From Planctomycetota bacterium (GTDB lineage Bacteria > Planctomycetota > Phycisphaerae > WQYP01): DNA of 64,000 nucleotides. The position numbers and the translations under genes were made by a program. Shown here piece after piece: positions 48,705-57,170 of the stretch; within the stretch, counting starts at the first letter, position 1, and every line of letters starts with the position of its first letter. The notes beneath the pieces were generated by a model that ran no database searches, was not told the DNA's origin, and saw only the letters and a list, made by a program, of their open reading frames with translations. The DNA lies in the NCBI GenBank assembly GCA_021831565.1, contig JAKBMM010000003.1, positions 20,717 to 84,716 on the forward strand, in the 5' to 3' direction.

Positions 48705-50846
48705 ATGGAGAAATCACGCGCCATGAACCAGCAGATATCCGCCAGACCAACTGCGGCGCTCGCGCCGCCCGCCCCGCCGGGCGGCCCGCCGGAACGTTTT
48801 TTTAATCGTGATTTAAGCTGGCTTGATTTCAACTACCGCGTATTGCACGAAGCCATGGATCGCCGCAATCCGTTGCTGGAGCGGGTGAAATTTCTGGCGA
48901 TTTTCGCCGGCAACATGGATGAATTTTTCATGAAACGGATCGGGCTGCTCAAAAGCCTTGTCAAGGCCAAGCCCAATGAGGCGGGACTTTCCGGCCTGCC
49001 GTACCACCAGGAATTTGAATCGGTGCGCCGGCGGCTGGCGGAACTGGCGACCCTGCAGCAGTCCATCTGGGAAAATGACCTGCGCCCGGCCCTGGCGCGG
49101 GAAAATATTGTTCTGCGCCCCTACGCTCTGCTGGACGAAGGACAAAAGCAAAAGGCGGCGGAATACTTCCGGCAGCATATTTTCCCCGTGCTCACGCCCC
49201 TGGCGGTCGATCCGGGCCATCCCTTTCCCTTTATCAGCAATCTAAGCGTGTCGATCGGCGCGCTTCTGCAACCGCCCGGCCAGCCGGAATTGCTCTTCGC
49301 CCGCGTGAAAGTTCCCCAACTCTTTGCGCGCTGGTTTAAGCTGGAAGAGGCTGGCGCCGTCTGCTTCGTACCGCTGGAGAGCCTCATCCAGGGGCGGTTG
49401 GACATGCTGTTTCCGGGTATGCAAATCGTCGAAACACGGTGTTTCCGCGTGACGCGCAACGCCGACGTGGAAGCGGACGTGGACGATTCGGAAGACCTGC
49501 TGGAAGTGGTGCGGGAGGAACTGCGCGCCCGGCGGTTCGCGGACACCGTTCGTGTGCAGATTTCTCCCGGTATGTCGGAAGAAATGCGGCGCTACCTGCT
49601 CGACGGCCTGGCAGTGCGGGACGACGACATGTACGAGGAACCCGAGCCGCTGGGGATGGCGGACCTGATGTCGCTGACCGAACTGGATCGCCCGGCGCTG
49701 CGCCTGCCGCCGTGGAAACCGATCTGTGCCCCGGCCCTGGCGGATACGGACGCGAGCATGTTCGCGATCATGCGCCAGAACGACGTACTGGTGCACCATC
49801 CTTTTGAAAGCTTCGACAGCTCGGTGGAACGCTTCATTCTCAACGCCGTGGACGATCCCCAGGTGCTGGCGATCAAGATGACGTTCTACCGGACCAGCGG
49901 CGACTCGCCGTTTGTCGCGGCCTTGGCCCGCGCCGCGGAATCCGGCAAGCAGGTGGCGGTGCTGGTGGAACTTAAAGCCCGTTTTGACGAGGCCAGCAAC
50001 ATTCAATGGGCGCAGGCGCTCGAACGCGCCGGCGCGCACGTGGTCTACGGCATCCTGGGCCTGAAAACACATACCAAGATCGCCCTGGTGGTTCGACAGG
50101 AAGACCGGGTGGTGCGTTCCTACGCCCATATTTCCACCGGCAACTATAATTCCCGCACGGCGCAAGTGTATACCGACCTGAGTTTGTTCACCTGCCGCGA
50201 AGACTTCTGCCAGGACGTGGTTGATCTGTTCGCCTTCCTCACCGGCCGTTCGCTGAAAAATGAGTACCGCCGACTGCTGGTCGCGCCCGTGACGATGCGC
50301 CGGCGTTTCCGCGAATTGATTGAGCGGGAATCCGCCCATGCCCGCGCGGGTCGTCCGGCGGCCCTGATCGCCAAGATGAACGCCCTGGAAGATTCCGAAA
50401 TCATTCAGACTCTCTACCAGGCCGGCGCGGCGGGCGTGAAAATTGACCTGATCGTGCGCGGGTTCTGCTGTCTGCGCCCGCAGGTGAAAGGCTTAAGCGA
50501 AAACATCCGTGTAACCAGCATCATCGGGAGATTTCTGGAACATTCGCGCATCTTCTGGTTCCGCAACAATGACCAGGAGGAAATCTATCTGGCTTCCGCC
50601 GACTGGATGAGCCGGAATTTAAGCCACCGTGTGGAGGTGGCCACGCCGATTGAGAACCCCGTTCTGCGGCAGAGGGTGCGGGAGATATTGGATATCATGC
50701 TGGCGGACAATCGCCAGGCCTGGGACCTCGCCGCCGATGGAACCTGGACGCAGCGCCATCCGGCGCCCGGCGAGCCGGAACGCGGCTCGCATGCGCGGCT
50801 GATGGAGTTGGCGATCCAGCGGCAAAGCCCATTGCCGCTTATATAA
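48705..50846 (+). CDS. ppk1: Polyphosphate kinase 1
   Basis: About 713 residues, making polyphosphate from ATP. It has the N-terminal [19 protein letters not shown], the [43 protein letters not shown] core, and the two catalytic-site histidine regions [14 protein letters not shown] and [24 protein letters not shown]. The start is uncertain: ATG 48705 and ATG 48723 are both plausible, and earlier in-frame codons add an unconserved tail. The conserved part begins near residue 32 of the chosen form. Confidence 0.93.
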   Translation: MEKSRAMNQQISARPTAALAPPAPPGGPPERFFNRDLSWLDFNYRVLHEAMDRRNPLLERVKFLAIFAGNMDEFFMKRIGLLKSLVKAKPNEAGLSGLPYHQEFESVRRRLAELATLQQSIWENDLRPALARENIVLRPYALLDEGQKQKAAEYFRQHIFPVLTPLAVDPGHPFPFISNLSVSIGALLQPPGQPELLFARVKVPQLFARWFKLEEAGAVCFVPLESLIQGRLDMLFPGMQIVETRCFRVTRNADVEADVDDSEDLLEVVREELRARRFADTVRVQISPGMSEEMRRYLLDGLAVRDDDMYEEPEPLGMADLMSLTELDRPALRLPPWKPICAPALADTDASMFAIMRQNDVLVHHPFESFDSSVERFILNAVDDPQVLAIKMTFYRTSGDSPFVAALARAAESGKQVAVLVELKARFDEASNIQWAQALERAGAHVVYGILGLKTHTKIALVVRQEDRVVRSYAHISTGNYNSRTAQVYTDLSLFTCREDFCQDVVDLFAFLTGRSLKNEYRRLLVAPVTMRRRFRELIERESAHARAGRPAALIAKMNALEDSEIIQTLYQAGAAGVKIDLIVRGFCCLRPQVKGLSENIRVTSIIGRFLEHSRIFWFRNNDQEEIYLASADWMSRNLSHRVEVATPIENPVLRQRVREILDIMLADNRQAWDLAADGTWTQRHPAPGEPERGSHARLMELAIQRQSPLPLI

Positions 50847-51001
50847 CACTTCGACCTGGGGTGCTCCCCATTGTCAAGGCGCGCCGGAGGGGAATTTAAG
50901 GTACATCATCAGCCGAGGGTGGCGGCGGGCCGGGGCCTTGGGGGGAATCATGTTTCCTCAGTTAGCATTGCTCTCAAGCAAACCTTAAGCACGACAGGCT
51001 G

Positions 51002-52060
51002 CTAATGCGGTTTTAGTATGGATTGCGCGGGCACGGGCGTTTGCCTCGGCAGCATAGGGGTTGGTGTTGGTACGGGGGATTGAATCGGTAGCGGAAACGG
51101 GAAAGCCTGTCGCACCAAAACTATCTTCATAAAAGATTTTCCGAACTGATTTTCAATTATCTTAACGACGTTTGTGCCGTCAAAAGCATGAGTTGTCGCG
51201 TGAAACGCGGCAAGTGCAAGATCTTGGATTGTCTGATCATCCTCCAGCTTTGTAATATTCATACCCATTCGCTTGAGTTTACTTCGCGGGATATGCCTTG
51301 CGTGGGTCTTAAATTTTTTGTGGTCGGACAACCACCCAGCCAATCTTTTCGCCTTTTTTGAAGCGTCTCTGCCATGAAACATATACCGGGCCAACCACTC
51401 TTCCACCAGTTCAGAAGAAAGCTCTGTGAGGTAGCTACAGGTCTTGACTAAATGCGGACCGTATTGGGTGAGCATTGGCAGCCACGCGGTCACTTTGTTT
51501 TTATCGGCGCACTCCTGCTTAGCCTGTTCAAACTGGTCTATAATTGCTTGTGCGGGAACAAATTTTGATCCCAAGGGTGTATTAACAAAAATCTGCGGAT
51601 CAATAGGCCCGAGTGATGAATGTGCTCCCATCATCACTTCATTGGCCGCACAACATATCATCGTGGCTGCCGACTGCGCGAGCTGAGGGACGATGACCCG
51701 AATATCGGAGAACTTCTCCCGGAGATAATTAACAATTCCCTCCGCAGCGTCCAAGGAACCGCCCGGACTATGAAGTATTAAGTCCAGCTTTTTCGTCTTA
51801 GAGCCGTGGACAACTTCCATTAAACCCTGAACATCTTCATCAACAATACTTATCAATTCGGGTGGCAAATTGGGATCGCGTTGGGTGAACTTCGTTGCAT
51901 ACAGGATGGTATGGCGCTTGGTTCTCTCTGCCAGACGATTCAGATATTTACGCCGCACCCCATCATAATCGGGTCTTGCCCCCGGCGCTCCGCTGGCAAT
52001 GAGTTCGGTTAAAATCCCGCTCCACGACAGGTTCTCTTTACCCACGATATTCTCCCGCAC
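51002..52060 (-). CDS. ClpP-fold serine protease (SDH_sah-like)
   Basis: A 352-residue protein with a ClpP/crotonase-like fold. The segment LDLILHSPGGSLDAAEGIVNYLREKF and the following LAQSAATMICCAANEVMMGAHSSLGPIDPQI hold the probable catalytic serine (in QSAAT) and the oxyanion GG. This pattern fits the serine dehydrogenase proteinase (PF01972-like) family rather than SppA. The C-terminal tail is a Pro/Thr-rich repeat (PVPTPTPMLPRQTPVP). It starts with GTG 12 bases after a small gene. The base composition is lower in GC than the core genes. It may belong to the accessory island, but this is not shown. Confidence 0.7.
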   Translation of the reverse strand: MRENIVGKENLSWSGILTELIASGAPGARPDYDGVRRKYLNRLAERTKRHTILYATKFTQRDPNLPPELISIVDEDVQGLMEVVHGSKTKKLDLILHSPGGSLDAAEGIVNYLREKFSDIRVIVPQLAQSAATMICCAANEVMMGAHSSLGPIDPQIFVNTPLGSKFVPAQAIIDQFEQAKQECADKNKVTAWLPMLTQYGPHLVKTCSYLTELSSELVEEWLARYMFHGRDASKKAKRLAGWLSDHKKFKTHARHIPRSKLKRMGMNITKLEDDQTIQDLALAAFHATTHAFDGTNVVKIIENQFGKSFMKIVLVRQAFPFPLPIQSPVPTPTPMLPRQTPVPAQSILKPH

Positions 52061-52072
52061 CGATTTATGGGA

Positions 52073-52303
52073 CTACAAAATGAACATGTTGGCGTTAGAC
52101 GTAGACCCAGATCGGTTGGGTATGTAACTTTGATACGCCCAAATTGATTCAGTCATTTGGACATCATGATGCAGTGCCAGGAGTTCTTGGATTCCAGGAT
52201 TTTTTGCAACCAACTTCATCATCGCGGCCGCGTCACGACCAGCGCGGCGAACCCGGCTTGCTGCTGCTGGGGATATGGTGTGCTTCTTTATCTTTTTTTT
52301 CAT
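52073..52303 (-). CDS. Small protein paired with the serine protease
   Basis: A 76-residue, Lys-rich protein (MKKKIKKHTISPAAASRVRRAGRDAAAMMKLV) with no recognised domain. GAGGAG seven bases upstream supports the ATG at 52303. It ends 12 bases before the protease start, so the two form a pair; it could be a substrate, cofactor or antitoxin. No evidence discriminates between these. Confidence 0.55.
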   Translation of the reverse strand: MKKKIKKHTISPAAASRVRRAGRDAAAMMKLVAKNPGIQELLALHHDVQMTESIWAYQSYIPNRSGSTSNANMFIL

Positions 52304-52610
52304 GAACCATCTCCTCTTACATAATCCATCCTACCCTCCACTACGGCATGAATCAACACGCAACCACCTCAGGGCGACTTGCGCGCAGGCCTTGCACCCT
52401 GTAAAATCAAAGCATTGAAAACCTTTTTTGATTTGGCCTGGAGACAAGACCATGTTGACGGCGTGTACCACGGAAACCATCACGTTGTCATCCCTGCGGC
52501 CGCCGGGCAGGCTCTGCCAGAATGATCCGCTCACTCCACTGCAAATGGCGATTCGCAGCCCACACCTATTGTGGTGAACATGCTGTACACACCGACGGAA
52601 AGGAGCGTTG
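52304..52610. other. Divergent intergenic region before the defence-like operon
   Basis: About 300 bases between the divergent protease pair and the decayed Mre11 fragment. A minus-strand open frame of 67 codons overlaps it without recognisable product. No convincing promoter pair is visible, although the operon's transcription must start in or near this stretch. Confidence 0.4.
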
Positions 52611-52802
52611 ATGGTTCGTTTTCTTCATACAAATGACCGGCAATTAGCCTCGCCCCGACATTTCATTGCTGATGGCTCATGGGAACACGATACCCAGCGC
52701 GATACGACACGGTTCATGTCACGGTATGCACCACCACAGAAGGAAAATGCCAGTTTGTGCTGGTGGCACACGGTATTCGAGTCCGATTCGGTAGGTCAGT
52801 AG
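52611..52802 (+). pseudogene. Decayed N-terminal copy of the Mre11-like gene
   Basis: Homologous, in places base for base, to the first ~64 codons of the intact gene at 59075. It has its own AGGAG five bases before the ATG. Its start, VRFLHTNDRQLASPRHF, parallels IRFLHTSDWQLGMTRHF. The frame drifts: the segment around 52742-52800 (GCCAGTTTGTGCTGGTG...) matches the CQFMLVCGDVFESNQV part of the intact gene, but in another phase. It ends at a stop and covers about one sixth of the gene. Confidence 0.75.
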
Positions 52803-52817
52803 AAAAATCCGGATGAA

Positions 52818-54104
52818 ATGGAAGGTGTGAAGTTGCAACTGCGATCTAACAATTCGATCCGAGATGTACTCAAAAGGATCGCGAGCAGCAAGGGAAACAG
52901 CCACTCGCACTCGGATGGGGCGCGGTTTCACCCCTTCCCGGCCAGGATGCCCATTTGGCTGGCGGAGGAAATCGTCGTGGCCCTTACAGCCAAAGGCGAC
53001 ATTGTGCTCGACCCGATGGTAGGCTCCGGTTCTACGGCCACAGCCAGCCTTCGCGCCCACCGCGCGGTGATTGGAACCGACATCGACCCTATGGCTCTCC
53101 TGCTGTCTCGCGTCGCCACGACTGCTTATAAGCGCGAAATTGCTACGAAGAGGTTGGCACAAATACTCGAACGGGCAGAGCGACACGCCGCACATGGGTT
53201 ATACGTGGACACGGTGCGAAAGGCCTTCAATTCCGAGGGCCAAGACTTTCTCAAGTATTGGTTCCCAACATGCTCCCAAAAACAGTTATTTGCGCTGACC
53301 GAGGAAATTGCCGCCGAACCGGCGGGCAAGTACCGTGACCTCGCTTGGATTACGCTATCGAGCCTGATAATCGCCAAGTCGGCTGGCGTCTCTTATGCAC
53401 TTGATATTTCGCGTTCCCGCCCGCACAAGGTGAAAGACAAACCTGTCCCCGACGGTTTCGATGCATGGCGCCGACGTTCGAAGGTGGTAGTAGATCGTCT
53501 ACCGTTTACGGTTGACAGTGTGCCCCCTGTGCGGGCGCGGATCGAACATGCCGATGCCCGTAAATTGCCCGTCGAGGATGCTTCCGTCAATCTGGTCGTG
53601 ACATCACCCCCTTATCTTAACGCTATCGACTACGTACGTACCCACAAGTTTTCCTTAGTGTGGATGGGTTATGAACTGTCAGCTTTACGCACTGTCCGGT
53701 CTGAAATGGTAGGTACCGAGCGCGGGATGTATTGTCCCGATAGTCTGCCATCACATCTGGAAACCTCTATCGTCGATAGCATTGATGATAGAACCCGCTT
53801 GGCAATCGTGAGGCGGTATCTTTCCGATGTACGCCAGGTACTGCTTGAAATAAATCGTGTTCTCAAGCCAGGCGGTGCCGCTATAATCGCGCTGGGGCCT
53901 TCTTTAATTTCGCAAAACAAGTCTGACGCCGGGAATGTAATTGGCAACTTAGCTGAATCAGTGGGATTGGAGAATGTTGGATCGTCTTTCCGTCCACTTG
54001 AAGGAGGCCGGCGGTCATTGCCGCCGCCAGCAGCAGCCAAACGTGGTAATGCACTGGCCCTTCGCATGGAAGGCGAGGTATTTCTTGGTCTGCGAAAGCA
54101 GTGA
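52818..54104 (+). CDS. DNA methyltransferase of the accessory operon
   Basis: A 428-residue S-adenosylmethionine-dependent DNA methyltransferase. The N-terminal FHPFPARMPIWLAEEIV and motif I VLDPMVGSGSTATASL (about residues 63-76) come before motif IV VTSPPYLNAIDYV (about 261-273), an order seen in amino-methyltransferases of the N6A/N4C type. The acceptor base is not decided. A region of about 170 residues lies between the motifs and may be the target-recognition part. Its stop overlaps the GTG of the sigma-like gene. It would protect host DNA from the nucleases encoded downstream. The start at 52818 lacks a clear ribosome binding site. Confidence 0.85.
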   Translation: MEGVKLQLRSNNSIRDVLKRIASSKGNSHSHSDGARFHPFPARMPIWLAEEIVVALTAKGDIVLDPMVGSGSTATASLRAHRAVIGTDIDPMALLLSRVATTAYKREIATKRLAQILERAERHAAHGLYVDTVRKAFNSEGQDFLKYWFPTCSQKQLFALTEEIAAEPAGKYRDLAWITLSSLIIAKSAGVSYALDISRSRPHKVKDKPVPDGFDAWRRRSKVVVDRLPFTVDSVPPVRARIEHADARKLPVEDASVNLVVTSPPYLNAIDYVRTHKFSLVWMGYELSALRTVRSEMVGTERGMYCPDSLPSHLETSIVDSIDDRTRLAIVRRYLSDVRQVLLEINRVLKPGGAAIIALGPSLISQNKSDAGNVIGNLAESVGLENVGSSFRPLEGGRRSLPPPAAAKRGNALALRMEGEVFLGLRKQ

Positions 54105-54739
54105 CGCTTACTATGTTCACAAAACCCGATCCTGAACAACTGCTGTCTATTCACCAGCGCCTCGTTGCTGGCGACACCATAGCCCCAGCAGAATTCGCCG
54201 AACTGGTGATTCCACCATTAGCGGAAGTCTTGCGAATCACCAACAAAGACCTCCGTGATGAAAATATGGCTGACGAGGCATCAACAGATGCCGTCTTGGA
54301 CTTCGTGAAATCCCCTCAAGTTTATGTACACGGCCGATCCAGTATTTGGTCCTTTCTTGAGATGGCTGCGCAGCGCAACTTAAGCAATCTTTTGGTGAAA
54401 GAGCGCCGGCAGCAAGGTCGGATTGCCCGTTTCAAGGATGTCGCACTCCATGATCCGGCGCGGAAGAAGGATCAAGAAAGCCCATTGGCTTTTCTCGCGG
54501 AACTGGAAACAACGGGCTCGTGTCGCGAGAGAGTCAATGCCGAGATAGCTTCGCTTTCACCGGTGGAGGCTGCAGTGTTCAGGTTGATGTCAGACGGCAT
54601 TCGACGAACGGATGAATATGCGCAGGCCCTCGGAATTGCCGACAAACCTCTGAAAGAACAGAGGCAAAAGGTGAAGCAGGTAAAGGATCGGTTGATGAAG
54701 CGACTGAAACGCTCGTTGCGGGAGACCGACAATGAATGA
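54101..54739 (+). CDS. Sigma-70-like factor of the accessory operon
   Basis: A 212-residue protein whose central part (DEASTDAVLDFVKSPQVYVHGRSSIWSFLEMAAQRNLSNLLVKERRQQGR) resembles region 2 of ECF sigma factors, and whose C-terminal part (LSPVEAAVFRLMSDGIRRTDEYAQALGI...KQVKDRLMKRLKR) resembles region 4. It might switch on the operon or some other set of genes. The GTG start overlaps the methyltransferase stop by four bases and the stop overlaps the next gene by eight. Confidence 0.6.
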   Translation: MTLTMFTKPDPEQLLSIHQRLVAGDTIAPAEFAELVIPPLAEVLRITNKDLRDENMADEASTDAVLDFVKSPQVYVHGRSSIWSFLEMAAQRNLSNLLVKERRQQGRIARFKDVALHDPARKKDQESPLAFLAELETTGSCRERVNAEIASLSPVEAAVFRLMSDGIRRTDEYAQALGIADKPLKEQRQKVKQVKDRLMKRLKRSLRETDNE

Positions 54740-55136
54740 TGCCCTGCCCCGCGTCCTGGAACGTGCGGTAGAAAAGGCCAGCCTGGATACATTTTTCCTT
54801 GGCCATTTGTTTTCCTTTGTTGCCAGGCGCGATCAGCTTTCACAACTAGAGCTGGCAAAACAACTTGGATGTGAACCGAACCAAATTACGCGATTGGCTT
54901 TGTGCCGTTGTCCTCGGGAAGACGTCAAGTGGTTTCGGCAGGACATCAAGAAAATAGCCGCCTTTGCCCGTTGCAATCCGACAATGCTGGCGCAAATTGT
55001 GCGGAAAGCCATGGCGATAAAGTCATTATCTGCCTGTGACACTAATCAGAACACCAATACCCTGTTGGCGGCCAGGGATCGCCTTGCCAGTCCAAGAGAC
55101 TCCACCGATCCGAAAGGCGGTGAACATGGACAATAA
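54732..55136 (+). CDS. HTH (XRE-like) regulatory protein
   Basis: A 134-residue protein with a helix-turn-helix (QLSQLELAKQLGCEPNQITRLALCRCPR) and an acidic-basic C-terminus without recognised domain. It overlaps the gene before it by 8 bases and the one after it by 11. Placed directly before an ImmA/IrrE-type protease it may be the repressor that the protease cleaves, as in phage-like regulatory pairs. That role is inference. Confidence 0.6.
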   Translation: MNDALPRVLERAVEKASLDTFFLGHLFSFVARRDQLSQLELAKQLGCEPNQITRLALCRCPREDVKWFRQDIKKIAAFARCNPTMLAQIVRKAMAIKSLSACDTNQNTNTLLAARDRLASPRDSTDPKGGEHGQ

Positions 55137-55863
55137 CGACATCCGCAAGATCGCCGCAGATTTCTGGCGAACTGCCGGGGGCTCCGAAGGTTTTCCGCGC
55201 AACATCGAGGCATCAATCCTGTGGGCATTGCCGCTCGCGGTAGTGAAACTTCCAAGGCTTCGCATTGCTTCTGTTCGTGCATGGCTGTCAGAATACGGAC
55301 TCCCAGCCATCGTGCCCGCTGGTGAACGAGAGTTGAGAGCATGTGTGGTGGCCTCCCGTGGGCACGGCGTGATCTTCATTGACGGCAGTGATCCAGCCGA
55401 CGAACAGCGGATGTCCCTTGCGCATGAGCTTGCACACTTCCTTCTGGACTATGTATTCCCACGAGATCGTGCCATTCACACCTTCGGATTGACCATCTTG
55501 TCGGTCCTGGACGGTGCTCGCGCTCCTTCACCGGCCGAACGACTATCGGCCGTGTTACGCGGGGTAACTCTTGGGGTGTATTCCCGACTCTGGTTACGTG
55601 GCCCGCTTGGCTTGGCACGAGATACCCGCGCAGTGGCCCAGGAGGACTTGGCCGATATGCTTGCACTTGAATTGCTGGCACCTCGGCGAGAAATATTCAC
55701 CAGGGCGAGGAGATTTATTGACCAATCACAGGTCGATCCCATCAGTATGCTCTTGCGTACGGAGTTCGGCCTACCAGAGTCGAGTGCCAACGCATATGCC
55801 CGTGTCTTGTGGGTATCGGCCAAGCCGGCACCGTCGATGAGGGACTGGTTGGGAATGAAGTGA
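55126..55863 (+). CDS. ImmA/IrrE-type metallopeptidase
   Basis: A 245-residue protein with the zinc-protease motif HELAH at residues 100-104 (SLAHELAHFLLDYV) and a long C-terminal helical region. ImmA/IrrE proteins cleave XRE repressors to derepress operons under DNA stress or phage infection. Its ATG at 55126 overlaps the HTH gene. Together they form the probable switch of the operon. Confidence 0.75.
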   Translation: MDNNDIRKIAADFWRTAGGSEGFPRNIEASILWALPLAVVKLPRLRIASVRAWLSEYGLPAIVPAGERELRACVVASRGHGVIFIDGSDPADEQRMSLAHELAHFLLDYVFPRDRAIHTFGLTILSVLDGARAPSPAERLSAVLRGVTLGVYSRLWLRGPLGLARDTRAVAQEDLADMLALELLAPRREIFTRARRFIDQSQVDPISMLLRTEFGLPESSANAYARVLWVSAKPAPSMRDWLGMK

Positions 55864-55934
55864 GATTCCGTACGTCGCACTTTCATCGTGGGCGCGGAAG
55901 TAGATTCGGTGATAGTTTTCAGGGATGTACCTTT

Positions 55935-57170
55935 ATGAACCACCCAGCGAGTGAACCAATGGACGAAGCCCTCGTCAAAAAACCGATCGACGACACAGAA
56001 ATCGCAGCGGTAGGCGCTTCCGACTTTCAGTCAGCCTTCGGAGAGCCACTCGAAAACACTCTGGACCTCGACACTTGGCGGCCTGGGGCAGAATTAGCGG
56101 CGATGTATGAGCGGGTCCAGGCTGAAGTGTCCGATGCGGTGCGTCAGGAAAGCCAAATGCACCGCGAAATCCGCGACAGGATATTTCCGTTGCTAAAATC
56201 TCGCCCCCAAGCACCCGCAGGTGCTGGCGTGTACCGCACATCCATAGAGCAGGTAGAGACGATTCACAGTCGGCTACTTTTCAATGGTGGTGTTGAGGCC
56301 TGTGACGGCACCATTGCCACACACGATACTCTGCCCGTTACAATCACCCAGATCGGCGTGAGTTTGGTATCGTACCGGGGTGACCAGGGCTCTTGGGGAC
56401 ATCGGCTTTTCCGTCGTGATCTACGTGTATCGGGTGCCAGCGCCATTGAGGAAACCCTTGAATTGCTGGAACGTCGGCGTAGCCGTGGGAGCGCAGACCA
56501 ACCCTCAAAACGAGATCAACTCAGCGATTTGGCCCGTCGTGGAATCATGGCTTTTGCCGAGCGCGCCGTGCTGCTGAAAAAATCTACGGCGGTCTGGCGG
56601 ATGGGCCACGGCAATCCTCTGGCCTATGAGTTGGTAACAGGATCAGGTAGTCCACAACTTTGTGAGATGGGTGTCAATCTGCTCAAGGAATTGATCGCGT
56701 TCGGAAAGTTCGTGTATGTACCCAGTGGTCCAAACGAACGCGAACTACTTACGATCGGCGGCGCCCTGCAGCCCTTGGAATATGCCATTGTGGACTCTCT
56801 GAAGATGAAACTTGAGCGGATTGCCCAAGGCCATTACCGTGGACAACACTGGGGCGCAGCGAAGAACGCCGTGGAAGATTTTGTCAATGTGGCGGGTGAC
56901 AAGGTTCTCATTGGCGTGTACCGGGCATCACAGTATGCGCCGGCCCAAGTGTTCTATGCCCATGCCGACCACGTACATGAAGCGGCACTCCTGGCGCTGG
57001 CCGACAGCGTTCTTCAAGAACATCGCGGTTTTCCAATGCTGATTGACCTGGCAGACAAGGTCTGCCAGATGATGTTTGGCGGCGACACGTTTGCCGCTAC
57101 GAACCAACTTGCGTATGCGGACGCTGGCGAGCCTTTCCGTTACTTGGCAGAGCGAGCATCGCGACGGTGA
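55935..57170 (+). CDS. nurA: NurA-like nuclease
   Basis: A 411-residue protein preceding HerA. It contains NGGVEACDGTIATHDTLPVTITQIGVSLVSYRGDQGSWG, in which ACDGT parallels the NurA metal-binding Asp-Gly motif, and a C-terminal ALADSVLQEHRGFPMLIDLADKVCQMMFGGDTF that fits the NurA end ('P-L-x-x-A...'). NurA is the 5'-3' nuclease partner of HerA in archaea. The assignment rests on context plus these short motifs; primary similarity is weak. A GTG at 55860, overlapping the protease stop (GTGA), would add 25 residues and would fit the overlap pattern of the operon. Confidence 0.65.
   Translation: MNHPASEPMDEALVKKPIDDTEIAAVGASDFQSAFGEPLENTLDLDTWRPGAELAAMYERVQAEVSDAVRQESQMHREIRDRIFPLLKSRPQAPAGAGVYRTSIEQVETIHSRLLFNGGVEACDGTIATHDTLPVTITQIGVSLVSYRGDQGSWGHRLFRRDLRVSGASAIEETLELLERRRSRGSADQPSKRDQLSDLARRGIMAFAERAVLLKKSTAVWRMGHGNPLAYELVTGSGSPQLCEMGVNLLKELIAFGKFVYVPSGPNERELLTIGGALQPLEYAIVDSLKMKLERIAQGHYRGQHWGAAKNAVEDFVNVAGDKVLIGVYRASQYAPAQVFYAHADHVHEAALLALADSVLQEHRGFPMLIDLADKVCQMMFGGDTFAATNQLAYADAGEPFRYLAERASRR

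Noticed and set aside
49242..50339. 365-codon minus-strand frame over ppk1
   Set aside because: It runs opposite to the conserved PPK core, which carries the catalytic histidines.
52331..52534. 67-codon minus-strand frame between the protease pair and the Mre11 relic
   Set aside because: No recognisable product, no good ribosome binding site.
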